Assembly (NCBI GenBank): GCA_963729275.1
Contig: CAVSNH010000003.1
Location: 434,001 to 498,000 of the forward strand
DNA from: CAVSNH01 sp963729275
GTDB lineage: Bacteria; Actinomycetota; Acidimicrobiia; Acidimicrobiales; RAAP-2
Length of the DNA stretch: 64,000 nt
Reading direction: 5' to 3'
The notes beneath the pieces were generated by a model. That model was not told the origin of the DNA, made no database searches, and was given only the letters and a program-made list of their open reading frames with translations. Below, in pieces: positions 45,266-55,391 of this stretch. A program made the position numbers and the translations under genes. Within the stretch, counting starts at the first letter, position 1, and each line of letters opens with the position of its first letter.

Positions 45266-46744
45266 CCGTCGACGTTGAGCGGGGTCGCCGACTCGACCGT
45301 GCCCAGGTTGGTGCCCGTTGGCCGTCTGGTAGCTGTCGTTCGGGCCGTTGCCGGGCAGCGGGGGTGGTGTTGGACTCGTCGATGTAGAGGTTGTAGCTGC
45401 CCGGAGCGAGGCCGGCTGGCACCTGGAAGGTACCGGTGGGCTGGCCCACGGTCAGGGTGCAGGGGTTCGGCCCGACGGTGGTGGACTCGGCCCCGGTGCA
45501 CACGTAGGTGTTGGCCGGGATGGTGACGGTCGAGTCCGACCACGGGCACCGCCGTCGCCCGGCTGGTGCCGATGTAGACCTCGGTGCGCCGACCGGGTAG
45601 AAGTCCGAGGCATCGTTCTGGTCGTCACCGGTGGGGTTGGCGTCGGGCGCGCCGTCGGGTCGCCCCACCAGTTGGTCCCGCCGGTCACCGACACCGTGTC
45701 CCCGGGCGTCGTCGTGCCGGCCGACAAGCGTGGCCGTGGGCGTCTGGGGCACAGGCTGGCCGTTGAAGAAGAGGTCCAGTGACCGAGTAGTTGGTCGACC
45801 CGTTCTCGTCGTTGCCCGACGAGATGATGATCGCCGCAGTTCACGTAGCCGGCGTTGACGTCGGCTTGGGACGGCGGACAGGCGGCATCATCGGTCGGCC
45901 CGCTCAACGCCGGCGTGTCGGTGTTGCCGCCCGCCGAGTTCGACCCGAGCGACCCGTAGGCGCAGTCCCCTCCGTTGACCCAGGAGCTGGGCAGGGTCAT
46001 GTCCGCCGTCGACCCCGATCCAAACGCCGACGGTGCGGTCGAGGCCAGGATGATGGTCGCGCCCCAGCAACCTCCCGCCGCACCGCTGTTGGCGCTGGTG
46101 AGGTCCAGGTTGGACGATGGCAGGTCGCCCTGGGCGGCCGACGGGTTGGTGTCGGTCGGAGTGGGCAGCGGGTTGGCCGTGTTGATGGTCCAGGCGTCGC
46201 CCAGGCCGCCGGAGGCGACACACCCACACCGCCGGTGCACGTCGGGTAGTTCTTGCGTTGTCCCGAGCGTCTCACCGTTGGTGATGGGCTGCGCCGAAGG
46301 CCGACTGCGAGCCCGGCCTGCTCGAGGTCCTGGTTGGAGTCGAACATGGAGATGGCCGACGTTGGCAGAGCCAGTGCCCGAGTCCGTCCAGGTGCACTCG
46401 TTCTGCGACCACAGCGGGATGCTGTCAGTGGCACTCCCGCCAGAGTTGGTGGCCACCGGGGCCATGATCACCGGAGCGCTGGCCGCGGCGTTGTTGTTGG
46501 TGCCGCAGATCTGCGCCGGTGCCCGTGGCCAGGTTGACGTTCTCGATCGAGTAGTTGGCAACGCCGGCCGGAGTGGTGCCGGCGGTGAGGCTGGTCAGGG
46601 GCAGGGAACCGGGGCTGCCGGTCGTGGCGCCACCCGACGTGCTCGTGGTGACGGCCAGGTCGTAGCAGAACGGCACCCCCTTGATGGCCGAGAAGTAGTT
46701 CCCGTCGGTCGTGCCGTCGGTCTCCCAGCTCGGAGCCGGCTGGC

Positions 46745-49400
46745 TGATGGTGAGGGTCCAGGTGCCCGAAGTGGCGTTCGGGGCCCCGTTGGCACCGCCC
46801 GTGGCCAGGAAGGTCGCGTGGTAGGTGCCGTTGTCGGCGTAGACCGGGTTGTCGGCCACCGGGCAAGTGAGGATGTACTCCTCGGTCGTGCCCGAGCCCG
46901 AGGTGGCTGGGTGCAGGCCGGCGAGCTCGACGTCGAGGTGGCCTCGGTGGCATCCGACGGCAGGGTGCCGGAGTTGAGGGTGATCGAAGTCGGGTAGTTG
47001 CCGGCGTTGGCCGAGCCGAACCCGGTGCTGTAGCAGGCGACCGGGTAGCTCGAGGCCGTACCGTCGATCCACGTGGTGGAGGTTCCGCCGGAGGCCGGCG
47101 CCGTACAGGTCGTGGTCGGTGGAGTGATGGTCACCGTGAGGGTGCCCGAGGTGACGCTACCGTCACCAGCCGGGCCGGCGGCCGTGAAGGTCAGCGGGTA
47201 GCTGCCGCTGTCGGCGTTGGTCGGAGTGTCGGCCAGGGCGCACTCGAGGATGTACTCCTCGGTCGTGCCCGAGCCCGAGGTGCCGGTCGTGCAGGCCGGG
47301 CTGCTCGAGGTCGAGGTGGCGAAGGTCGGGTTGCCGTCGGCCGGCAGGGCACCGGTGGCGATGTTGATCGACGACGGGTAGGCCGTCGTACCGGAGATGC
47401 CGCTCTGAGCCTCGCACTCGACCGTGTAGCTGTTGGCCGAGTTTTCGTAGAAGTTGGTGGCCGTCCCACCCGAGGCCGGGTCGATGCAGCTGATGGTGAC
47501 CGGCGACACGGTGACGGTGAGGGTCCCGGAGGTGGCCGAGCCGTCACCGCTCGGGCCGGCGGCCGTGAAGGTCATCGGGTAGTTGCCCGCATCGGCGCCG
47601 CTCGGGGTTCCCTTGAGGGCGCACTCGAGGATGTACTCCTCGGTGGTGCCGGAGCCCGAAGTGCCGGTCGTGCAGGCCGGGCTGCTCGAGGTGGAGGTGG
47701 CGAAAGTCTGGTTAGCGTCGGCCGGGAGGCCACCGGTGGCGATGTTGATCGACGACGGGTAGGCCGTCTCGCCGGAGATGCCGCTCTGGGCCTCGCACTC
47801 GACCGTGTAGCTGGAGGTGATCCCCTCGTGGAAGATCGAGTTCGTCCCGCCGCTGGCCGGGTCGATGCAGCTGATGGTGACCGGGGCCACGGTGAGAGTC
47901 CAGGTACCGGTGTTGACGGTGTTGCCGCCGTTCACGCCCGGAGTGGCCGTGAAGGTCACGGGATAGCTGCCGGCATCGGCGGCCGTGGGCGTCTCGGTGA
48001 TGGCGCAGTTGAGGATGTACTCCTCGGTGAGGCCAGCACCCGAGGTGGTGGTGGTACAGGCCGGCGAGCTCGAGGTCGAGGTGGCCTCGGTAGCATCGGC
48101 CGGCAGGGCCCCGGTGTTGACGGTTATCGATGCCGGGTAGTTGCCGGCGTCGGCCGAGCTGAAGCCGATGCCGTAACAGGAGACCGTGTAGGTGTTGGCG
48201 ATGCCCTCGCGGAAGGTGGTGGCCGTGCCACCGGTGGCCGGGGCCGTGCACACATCGTTCGGGCCAGTCACGGTCAGTGTCAGGGTCCCGGAGGTGGTGC
48301 TGGGCGTGCTACCGGCCCCGACGGCGTCGAAGACGCCGGTGTAGGAGCCGTTGTCGGAGCTCGTCGCCGTCTCGTTGAGGTCGCATTCGAGGATGTACTC
48401 CTCGGTCGTGCCCGAGCCCGAGGTGCCATGGGTACAGGTCGACGGGAGCGTGCCGGTGCCGTTGTACGCCGCCGAGAAGGTGGCGTCTGCAGGCAAATTG
48501 CTACTGGGGTCGATGCTGATCGAGGTCGGGTAGGCGGTCACCCCGGAGATGCCGCTCGCTTCCTCGCACTCGACGGTGTAGGCGTTGACGGTGCCGCCGG
48601 CCGACGAGTTGAACGTGGCCGAGGAGCCCCCCGAAGCCGGGTCGATGCAGGTCAGGGTGGCGGCGTTGACGGTGATGTTGAGCGCGCCGGAGGTGGCGGC
48701 GGTGCCCACGCCACCGTCACCGGTGGCGCTGAAAGTGGCTGCATAGCTGCCTGCGTCGGCAGCACTGGGCGTGCCCGAGAAAGCGCACTCGTCGATGTAC
48801 TCCTCGGTGGTGCCGGAGCCCGAGGTGCCGGTGGTACAGGACGAAGCGAGGGTGGGTGAACTGTCGGCAGGCAGCGTGTCGGTGGCGATGGAGATGGAGC
48901 TCGGATAGGCGGTCACCCCGGAGATGCCGCTCTGTTCCTCGGCTTCCACGGTGTAGGAGGAGGTCACGCCTTCGTGCCAGGTGGCGGCCGTCCCGGCCGC
49001 GGCGGGATCGATAATGGTGACGGTGGGCGCGTTGATAGTCACCGACAAGGTGCCGGAATTGGTCGCGGTCAACGTGCTGCCGGTGAAGGCGGCCGGTGTC
49101 GAGGTGAAGGAGGCGGTGTAGGCGGTGCCGGACTCATCGGCGGCGGTGGGTGTGTCGGTGAACTTGCATGTCTCGATGTACTCCTCGGTGGTTCCCGATC
49201 CCGAGGTGCTGGTGGTGCAGGACGCGCCCGTGGCCAGGGTGGGGTTGCCGTCGGCGGGCAGCGTGTCGGTGTTGACGGAGATGGTGGGGTAGGCGGACGT
49301 GCCGCTGATGCCGGTCTCCTCCTGGCACACGATGCTTTCGGTGTTGGCCACGCCGGCGTGCCAGGTCACGGCCGTCCCGCCCGAGGCGGGAGTGGTGCAG
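46745..49400 (-). repeat. Seven tandem ~100-residue Cys-containing repeats
   Basis: Each unit opens C-(I/T)-(D/A)-PASGGT, then a T/W-x-E-G segment, VECEAQSGISGxTAYPSSI, SxLPADA, a second Cys in ACTTGTSGSGTTEEYILEC and a closing Ig-like strand region ending TSGTLTVTV. The DNA block encoding SGSGTTEEYI is almost invariant. I do not recognise a named family; it looks Ig-like with an internal disulfide. Confidence 0.75.
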
Positions 49401-49624
49401 GCGTTGGCCTGGGCGGCGAAGGCCGGGGCAGCCGTCAGCACCGCATCGACGGTCAGGCCGACGAAGGTGCCGATGACGAGGATGAGCGCGAGGCCGAGCC
49501 GGCCGACGCCCTTGAAGCCGAGTTTGCCGGCACCCGACCGCCGGTGTTGCGGTCGGCTGCGCCCAACCTCGGGCGCGGCAGCATCGTCAGCGAAGAGCTC
49601 CTCGGAAAACATTGATTCCCCCAT

Positions 49625-50311
49625 CCCCAGCGCTAGCTGGTACCGGTGCCTAATCGATCTCGAGTGCTGGCCCCTTGATGGGAGACGTGAAGCAAATCAC
49701 CCCGCCGCAAAGAACTAGCCCCGGCTATTGAGACACATCCACAGACAGATTGCATCCCCAAAATGCGGTTGTTGACGGAATTGGACACCGAAGTATGTCC
49801 TTACTTTGGCGGCCGCGACCCGTCGACCCGCCGGCGATGCCGTTCTGATGATCCTGGTCCCGGGCGCGGCGCGCCAGGACCCCGAACTGTCGGAGACAGC
49901 TCTGGTGGTGCGCGGCAGCTTGTTGATGGTCCCCCCAATAGAGATCGAATGTGGGGGCCGAACACCTCGTTCTCAGATCTCCTCTTTCACAGCACATCCA
50001 CAGCATTGGCAACCCGACGTCATCACCTTTCGAGAGGATTCGTCTCTCAATGACCTGGTCACAGTCATCGCGCTGAGAGGGCAAGTCCCGATCGCGCCCC
50101 CCACCACCACGCATCGACCCCCTCGCTCCACGCGACGTGGTCAGCCATCGTCAGCGAATCTGGCCCGGGGTCTGCGACGAGTGTCCCAATTTCCGAGATC
50201 GGCGCTTGTCGTCGATTCGACGTCAGATCCGCCGGGCGGAGTCCCGTTGCTGCCAGGAATGACGAGAGGTACAGTGATGGGCTGCTGAAGTAGCTCGAAT
50301 GGAGGGGGCGG
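49625..50311. other. 687-base intergenic region with no supported gene
   Basis: Lies between the giant gene and the histidine kinase. It is lower in GC than the genes around it. Open frames on both strands give no recognisable protein. It contains one copy of a 35-bp imperfect repeat (49752-49786) and presumably the promoters of both divergent genes. Confidence 0.55.
49752..49786. repeat. 35-bp imperfect direct repeat, copy 1
   Basis: GCATCCCCAAAATG, then GGTTGTTGA, then TTGGAC. It matches 53078-53112 at 32 of 35 positions. It lies 128 bases upstream of the giant minus-strand gene and 526 bases before the kinase. Possible regulator-binding or promoter element. Confidence 0.55.
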
Positions 50312-51994
50312 TTGACTCGAGCACCGGCTGATCAGGCGCAATTCGGCGCGCCACCGGAAGACTCGGTAACGGCGATCCGGGACACGGGAGCGCCGGCTGA
50401 GCGGCCCTCGTCACGACCGGCCAACTGGGCCGCGGTGCTCCCGGTACTGGTCCTCATCGGGCTCGTTCAGTCCAGCGTCCTGCTTCCAGGAACCCTCAGC
50501 CGGCCTCTCTTCTTCTGGATCAGCACCGGCTTGATTCTGACCCTTCCCCTGTTCTTCTGGAACCGCGACCCTCGTTCGATTCTGCCACCGGCCTTGATCT
50601 ACATCGCGTCAGCGTGTTGCCTCAACATTGCTGCCAGTGGGAACTCCGAGCTCGGCTTCCTCCTCTTCCTCCCGATCGTGGGTGTGGCCCTCTTTGGGTC
50701 CCGTGTCGAATCCGTCATCGCCGTCTTCGCCGTCCTGATCGGGTCGATCGTCATCACCCTGGTCGCTGACGTTTCGATCACGGAAATGGCCCGTCGCGCC
50801 GGCCTCTACTTCGGCATCTCGCTGGTCATCTCGATAGCCATCATCACCTTGCGCGAGCCACTCGTTCGCTCGAGGAAGCGGGCGAAGCTTCTCCTGAAGG
50901 ACGCCCAAGCAATCAACGACATGACTCGACGCCTGGCGGTGTTGACGGAACCGGCATCGATCAAACGCATGGCCGCGGAGTTTGCCGCCACCGTCGGGTC
51001 CCCGCCTGGAAGCACGTGGCGACGAGGGGTATTCCTGAGGATCGATCACGGGCAGGCGATTGTGGACTCCCAATTCGACCAATTCGACGCCACGGGACCA
51101 ACAATCGACGTTGGATGGCCCTCACCCCACGACCCCCTGGTCGAGCAGGCTTTACGAAGCGGAGCAGTCGCCTCCGGGCCAGTGTTGAGCCCCGAAGGTG
51201 GTTCAGAAATCGAGCCTGCGCCGCAGGATCACGGCATCACCTTCGCGACGTGGGTTCCCATCGCGCCCGAAGGACAGGTCCAAGGCATGCTCGGCGTCGC
51301 CAGCCAGCGAGAGCCCGTGCCCGATACGAGCGTCGACCAACTGGTCGGTCTCGGACACCTCGTGGAGCTTGCGCTCTCCAATTGGGCCGCCCACGAGGCG
51401 CTGGAAGAAGTGGCGACCCGGGAGGATCGCCGGAGGATCGCCCGTGAGCTGCACGACGGCCTTGCCCAAGAACTGGCATTCATCTCCAGCAAGACGACGT
51501 CTTCGACCCTCGGCGGAGGCACGCCAGAAGCGATACAGCAGCTTGCTGACGCCGCTGACCGGGCCCTCGATGAAGCCCGGCGAGCCGTCGTGATCCTCTC
51601 CGAGAAACCCCAATCCCTTCAAGCCTCGATCAGCCAGACCGTCGAGGATCTGGCGGCCAGGCACGGAATGGACGCTCGGCTGGACATTTCCGAGGAGATC
51701 GTGCTGAGCGGAGAGATCACGGAGAACCTTCTGAGGATGGTCAGGGAAGCCATTACCAACGCCGCCCGACATGGCCACGCGTCGACCGTCACTGTCGAGT
51801 TGGCACAGGACAATGAGGGCATACACCTGCTGGTGAGCGATGACGGGCAGGGTTTCGACGCCAACGGACGTCCCGACCCAAAGGCGTTCGGTCTCACCTT
51901 CATGGAGGAGCGTTGCGCGTCGATCGGTGGGACCTTGGACGTCACATCTCGGCCCGGGATCGGGACGTCCGTCGAGGTTAGGCTGCCGACATGA
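50312..51994 (+). CDS. Membrane sensor histidine kinase (NarL/LiaS type, HisKA_3)
   Basis: 560 residues from TTG 50312, which follows GGAGGGGG. About five hydrophobic helices (residues 38-185) form a membrane sensor, followed by a GAF-like region (about 215-365: FLRIDHGQAIVDS, FATWVPIAPEGQVQGMLGVA). The dimerisation/phosphoacceptor box is RRRIARELHDGLAQEL with His381. The ATPase domain has the N box MVREAITNAARHGHA, the G1 box LLVSDDGQGFD and a G2-like FGLTFMEERCASIGGTL. Its stop overlaps the response-regulator ATG by four bases. The signal is unknown. Confidence 0.92.
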   Translation: MTRAPADQAQFGAPPEDSVTAIRDTGAPAERPSSRPANWAAVLPVLVLIGLVQSSVLLPGTLSRPLFFWISTGLILTLPLFFWNRDPRSILPPALIYIASACCLNIAASGNSELGFLLFLPIVGVALFGSRVESVIAVFAVLIGSIVITLVADVSITEMARRAGLYFGISLVISIAIITLREPLVRSRKRAKLLLKDAQAINDMTRRLAVLTEPASIKRMAAEFAATVGSPPGSTWRRGVFLRIDHGQAIVDSQFDQFDATGPTIDVGWPSPHDPLVEQALRSGAVASGPVLSPEGGSEIEPAPQDHGITFATWVPIAPEGQVQGMLGVASQREPVPDTSVDQLVGLGHLVELALSNWAAHEALEEVATREDRRRIARELHDGLAQELAFISSKTTSSTLGGGTPEAIQQLADAADRALDEARRAVVILSEKPQSLQASISQTVEDLAARHGMDARLDISEEIVLSGEITENLLRMVREAITNAARHGHASTVTVELAQDNEGIHLLVSDDGQGFDANGRPDPKAFGLTFMEERCASIGGTLDVTSRPGIGTSVEVRLPT

Positions 51995-52659
51995 GCAAGG
52001 GGCGGGTCCTCATCGCAGACGACCATATGCGGACGCGGGCTGAGGTCCGAAGGGTGCTGGAGGAATCGAGCCGGTTCGAGGTCTGCGCCGATGTGGGGGA
52101 CGCTCAAGCCGCAGTCGACGCTGCACGTCGCGAGAAGCCGGATATCTGCCTGCTGGACATCCGGATGCCCGGAAACGGCATCGCCGCCACGGCCCAGATC
52201 AAGGCAGAGCTGCCGGAGACCGCGATCGTGATGCTGACCGTGTCACGAGCCGACGACGATCTGTTCGACGCCCTGCGCGCGGGTGCCAAGGGGTACCTGC
52301 TGAAAGGGATGCACGAAGACGAGCTCCCCGACGCCCTGGAGCGGGTCCTGAACGGCCAAGCCAGCCTTCCGGGCAGCCTTGTGGCTCGACTCATCGATGA
52401 GTTCCGGGACCGAGAGCGTTACCGGGTCAACCTACCCGGGGACCGGGCAGTTCTTTTGAGTCCCCGTGAATGGAACGTGCTGGAGCTGATGCGTTCTGGT
52501 TCGACGACCGCAGAGATAGCCGAACGGCTGTTCGTCTCACCGACGACCGTGCGTTCTCACGTATCGGCCATTCTTCGCAAGTTGGAGGTCCACGACCGGT
52601 CGGCGGCTATCGAGCTGTTCGACACGGGCCAGACCTCGGGCATCGCTAGCTCTCGCTGA
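51991..52659 (+). CDS. NarL/FixJ-family response regulator
   Basis: 222 residues. The receiver domain is MSKGRVLIADDHMRTRAEVR with the acidic pair Asp10-Asp11 and phosphoacceptor Asp56 in ICLLDIRMPGNG. MLTVSRADDDLFDALRAGAK and GYLLKGM carry the switch Thr and Lys. The LuxR-type helix-turn-helix is LSPREWNVLELMRSGSTTAE, then IAERLFVSPTTVRSHVSAIL. It overlaps and pairs with the kinase. A likely target is the 35-bp repeat that flanks this locus on both sides, but that is conjecture. Confidence 0.93.
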   Translation: MSKGRVLIADDHMRTRAEVRRVLEESSRFEVCADVGDAQAAVDAARREKPDICLLDIRMPGNGIAATAQIKAELPETAIVMLTVSRADDDLFDALRAGAKGYLLKGMHEDELPDALERVLNGQASLPGSLVARLIDEFRDRERYRVNLPGDRAVLLSPREWNVLELMRSGSTTAEIAERLFVSPTTVRSHVSAILRKLEVHDRSAAIELFDTGQTSGIASSR

Positions 52660-52689
52660 ACCGAGCCGCTCGATCCGACACAGGGAGCT

Positions 52690-52980
52690 TCAGGTGAATC
52701 CCATAAGTTCCGAGGATCGAATCGCCGTCAACACATCACCACGAGCACCGACGACACTCAGTGCTCTTCCGTCACCGCTCAGATGATCACCCGCCTCGAC
52801 GAGGCCGCGCAGCCCTCTATCGTCGAGGGAGTTGAGATCCGAGAGATCCACGACGACCGACGACTCGGGCGTGGCCGTGATCGCTTGCGTGACGGTGCCG
52901 GCCATCCGCGCATCGAGGTCCCCGATCAAGCGTACGACGAAGCCGTCAGTCGTTCGCTCTCTGCGTATGGCGAGCGTCAT
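52690..52980 (-). CDS. STAS-domain protein with Asp at the phosphorylation position
   Basis: 96 residues from ATG 52980 (MTLAIRRERTTDGFVVRLIG); an ATG at 53022 is possible. The STAS pattern is VRLIGDLDARMAGTVTQAI, then VVVDLSDLNSLDDRGLRGLV. By spacing, Asp53-Asp54 takes the place of the conserved Asp-Ser phosphosite. It is convergent with the response-regulator gene (30 bases between stops). One copy of the 35-bp repeat lies about 100 bases upstream of the start. Confidence 0.78.
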   Translation of the reverse strand: MTLAIRRERTTDGFVVRLIGDLDARMAGTVTQAITATPESSVVVDLSDLNSLDDRGLRGLVEAGDHLSGDGRALSVVGARGDVLTAIRSSELMGFT

Positions 52981-53077
52981 CCTGGCCGGCACCTCGTTCT
53001 GCCGAGACAGATCCAACTCCATCAGCTTGGCCGCTGCCCGACGATTCTGTGAACCTAGCTGGATCGCTTCCCGGATG

Positions 53078-53112
53078 GCATCCCCAAAATGAGGTTGTTG
53101 ATGGATTTGGAC
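53078..53112. repeat. 35-bp imperfect direct repeat, copy 2
   Basis: Same orientation as 49752-49786 with three mismatches. It lies upstream of the minus-strand STAS gene and 49 bases before the plus-strand membrane-protein start. Confidence 0.55.
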
Positions 53113-53127
53113 GCTTGGACTTCCCCA

Positions 53128-53158
53128 CCTCACGCCCAGAGGAAGCTATAGCGTGAGG
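53128..53158. promoter_or_regulatory. 8-bp inverted repeat at a start codon
   Basis: CCTCACGC (53128-53135) and GCGTGAGG (53151-53158) flank 15 bases containing AGAGGAAG. The right arm ends two bases before GTG 53161 and provides GAGG at good spacing for GTG 53167. It could be an operator or a hairpin masking the ribosome site. Confidence 0.4.
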
Positions 53159-53160
53159 CG

Positions 53161-55245
53161 GTGTCGGTGATCCCCGCGGCATCCCGGACACGGGGGAGAG
53201 TCCGCCTTCGACTGACCTTCGGGCTGATCGCGATCATGTGTCTCATGGCGAGCGCCCTTCCGGTGCTCGTCATCATGGCTGAGCCAGTTGCGGCCGCTCC
53301 GGCCGCTCGCCCTCCTGTGGCTGCTCCGGGGGGAGTACCTCACTGTCCGCCCGACTGTGGTGCAGTGGCTGCCGGCGATCCGCTGCTGGTGGGGTTCATG
53401 ACGGCCAACCCCGGCGTCGACTGGCAGGCCTTTCCGGCGGCCGACAGCCAGCCGTACGTCGACTCGTTGCGGCGGAACGCCAGCCGTTTGGCCCAGGGCG
53501 CAGCGAGCACGAACGTCGCCGCGGCGCGATGGAGCTCGGTGACCGGCGGCTACAGCCTGCTGATCACACTCGTTTCCTCCACCTCGCTCCCGAAGGTCCG
53601 CCTTCAGAGCTCCATCGGCGACGCGGCCGACATGTGCTCGTCGGCCGGTGGCGCTCCTACCGGGTCGCCCACTCGCATCCCCGGGATCCCCGGCTCGGCA
53701 TCGGGCTCGTGTACGTTCCGACCGAATTCCTCGGTCAAGGGCGCGGCCGTGGCGGCCTTCATCCGAGGCAACGTCGCCGTCCTCATCGAGGTCAGCTCGC
53801 GGTCGATCACTGACGTCAACCCTCTCGTCACCGTGCCTGCTGCCCACCAGCAGTATGCGGCTCTCCCATCAGGAGGAGTCCCCATTTCGAACGGTGGCGT
53901 CGATGTCGAATGGATCCTCCTCTGGCTCTGCATCCTGGCCGCTCTCGGTATCGGAATCGTCACCTGCGCCCGCCGAAGAGGGAGCTGGCGAGGACCCTTG
54001 GTGGCGGTGGCCGAGGCATTCGGTCGTCGGAAGGTGGCCCTCGGAGTGTCCGTCGTGGCGGTGGTCGGCGCCATGGCCTTCTCCATGCTCGATTCGACGG
54101 TCCTGCGTGGGTTCGGCGAGTGGTGGGGAGTGGCCACCTTCGGTGACTTCTGGCAGAACTGGGCCGACTCGGCCTACATGACCTTTGCCGGTGGCTACGG
54201 GCACATCTACGTACTCGACCGAACGCTGGAGACGGCTCCGGCGCTGCAGGTGATCAGCGCACCGATCGCCCGCCTGGCCTTCGGCCTCTCGTTTCCCTAC
54301 CCGAGTGCTGTCCTCTACCCGACGGCCTACTGGGTGGCCGGGCCGCTGTTTCTGGGTGGAATGGCCCTCCCCATCTGTGCGTGCGACCGATGGCTCACCG
54401 GCATGGGCGTGACCGATATCCGTCGTCGCCTCACCGTTCTCGGCGTGATGGCGATCACGCTGCCGCCGATCCCGCTGAGCGGCCATCCGGAGGACCTGAT
54501 CGCTCTGGGGGCGATGCTCTATGGGATCGCCGCCGCCTTCGAGGGACGACCGCGTGCCACCGGGTGGTGGCTGGGGGTCGCGCTCGCCTTCCAGCCCTTC
54601 GCCTTCTTGGCCATACCGATCGCCTTCATCTTCCTCAAACGTCGGCAGTGGCTCACCGCCCTCGGCCCTATCGTCGCGGTGCCGCTGGCCTTCCTGATCG
54701 TCCCGGTGGTCGCCGATCCGAGCGTGACCGTGCCCCAGCTGTTGCACCAGAAGGTCTATGACGTCTTCGGGTACATCAGCCCCACGTGGAACCTCGACCC
54801 GGGGGTGGCGGCGTACATCCGCTCGGCGGTCGCCCTCGCCGCCATCCCGGCGGCGATCGTCCTGGCCCGGTTCCTGCCTCAGAGTCGTCGGCAGGGGGCC
54901 GCACTGGTCATCTGGACCGTGGGCATGCTCTTCGCGCTCAGGGTCCTCGAGCCCGAGCTGTTCCCCTACTTCATGGCCCCGACACTGGCCCTGTTACCCA
55001 TCAGTGCGGCTCGATTGCCGTGGTGGCGGCTGGCCGCCGTTTGCGCGCTGGCCATCTGGCTCAACTGGTGGCTGCACGTGGCCATCCAGGCCAAATGGTC
55101 GCTCTGGCTGATTCTGGTCGCTCAGTTGTGCCTGCTCGGATGGCTGGCCTTTCCGGGACGGCCGGGCCAGAGCCGTGACGTGCCAGCGAAGCCAACCCGG
55201 CCCCGGGCTCGAGAGAAACCTGACCGAGTGCTCGTCGATCGCTGA
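53161..55245 (+). CDS. Large polytopic membrane protein with secreted N-terminal domain, possible GT-C type
   Basis: 694 residues from GTG 53161 (GTG 53167 is an alternative with better spacing to GAGG). A signal-like helix (LTFGLIAIMCLMASALPVLV) is followed by about 210 residues outside the membrane, with an N-terminal CPPDC pair and a later CSSAGGAP...GSCTF pair. After a helix near 258-280 come about ten membrane segments. Conserved with the protein at 55961-57535: GHPEDLIALGAMLYGIAAAF, then GWWLGVALAFQPFAFLAIPI. The layout resembles GT87-like polyprenyl-phosphate glycosyltransferases, but I see no definitive catalytic motif. Its partner lipoprotein gene follows 146 bases later. Confidence 0.72.
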   Translation: MSVIPAASRTRGRVRLRLTFGLIAIMCLMASALPVLVIMAEPVAAAPAARPPVAAPGGVPHCPPDCGAVAAGDPLLVGFMTANPGVDWQAFPAADSQPYVDSLRRNASRLAQGAASTNVAAARWSSVTGGYSLLITLVSSTSLPKVRLQSSIGDAADMCSSAGGAPTGSPTRIPGIPGSASGSCTFRPNSSVKGAAVAAFIRGNVAVLIEVSSRSITDVNPLVTVPAAHQQYAALPSGGVPISNGGVDVEWILLWLCILAALGIGIVTCARRRGSWRGPLVAVAEAFGRRKVALGVSVVAVVGAMAFSMLDSTVLRGFGEWWGVATFGDFWQNWADSAYMTFAGGYGHIYVLDRTLETAPALQVISAPIARLAFGLSFPYPSAVLYPTAYWVAGPLFLGGMALPICACDRWLTGMGVTDIRRRLTVLGVMAITLPPIPLSGHPEDLIALGAMLYGIAAAFEGRPRATGWWLGVALAFQPFAFLAIPIAFIFLKRRQWLTALGPIVAVPLAFLIVPVVADPSVTVPQLLHQKVYDVFGYISPTWNLDPGVAAYIRSAVALAAIPAAIVLARFLPQSRRQGAALVIWTVGMLFALRVLEPELFPYFMAPTLALLPISAARLPWWRLAAVCALAIWLNWWLHVAIQAKWSLWLILVAQLCLLGWLAFPGRPGQSRDVPAKPTRPRAREKPDRVLVDR

Positions 55246-55391
55246 CGCCGTCGCGCCTTGCGACAGCCGGGCAGTCTCCTCGTATCCTCACCGCCGGTCC
55301 CGTCCCATTGCGAGAGGCAGCGTGCGCTTCATCTCCGATTCTGGGCCTTCGTAGGAATGAAGGAGCACAGAAACGGCGATACGTTAGGCCG

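Larger units (their letters stand above)
42914..49624 (-). pseudogene. Giant secreted multi-repeat protein (Cys-repeats, shared module, DUF11 repeats, Ig cap), frame broken by many indels
   Basis: It starts at ATG 49624 (or 49612). After a cytoplasmic-looking 30 residues comes a hydrophobic segment (LGLALILVIGTFVGLTVDAV, then APAFAAQA). The frame is intact to about 46910, covering seven Cys-containing repeats of about 100 residues. The remaining region is recognisable but out of frame in about 25 places. It includes the module shared with the 29.6-34.9 kb protein (about 45260-46745: NSGGSATDSIPLWS, NTANPLPTPTDTNPS, VTGGTNWWGD, NLYIDESNTT). About six DUF11-type repeats follow (TNTGTDTLSGITVSDSLIPS, CPDSTLAPGASEICTATYTV), then the shared Ig-like cap (SGLPKGLKLKSATGVLSGTV) ending at 42914. 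Nearly all lesions are single-base insertions or deletions. Likely cell-surface protein. Confidence 0.75.

Noticed and set aside
49806..50288. 160-codon open frame in the region before the histidine kinase
   Set aside because: No homology, poor codon pattern and no ribosome site; judged non-coding.
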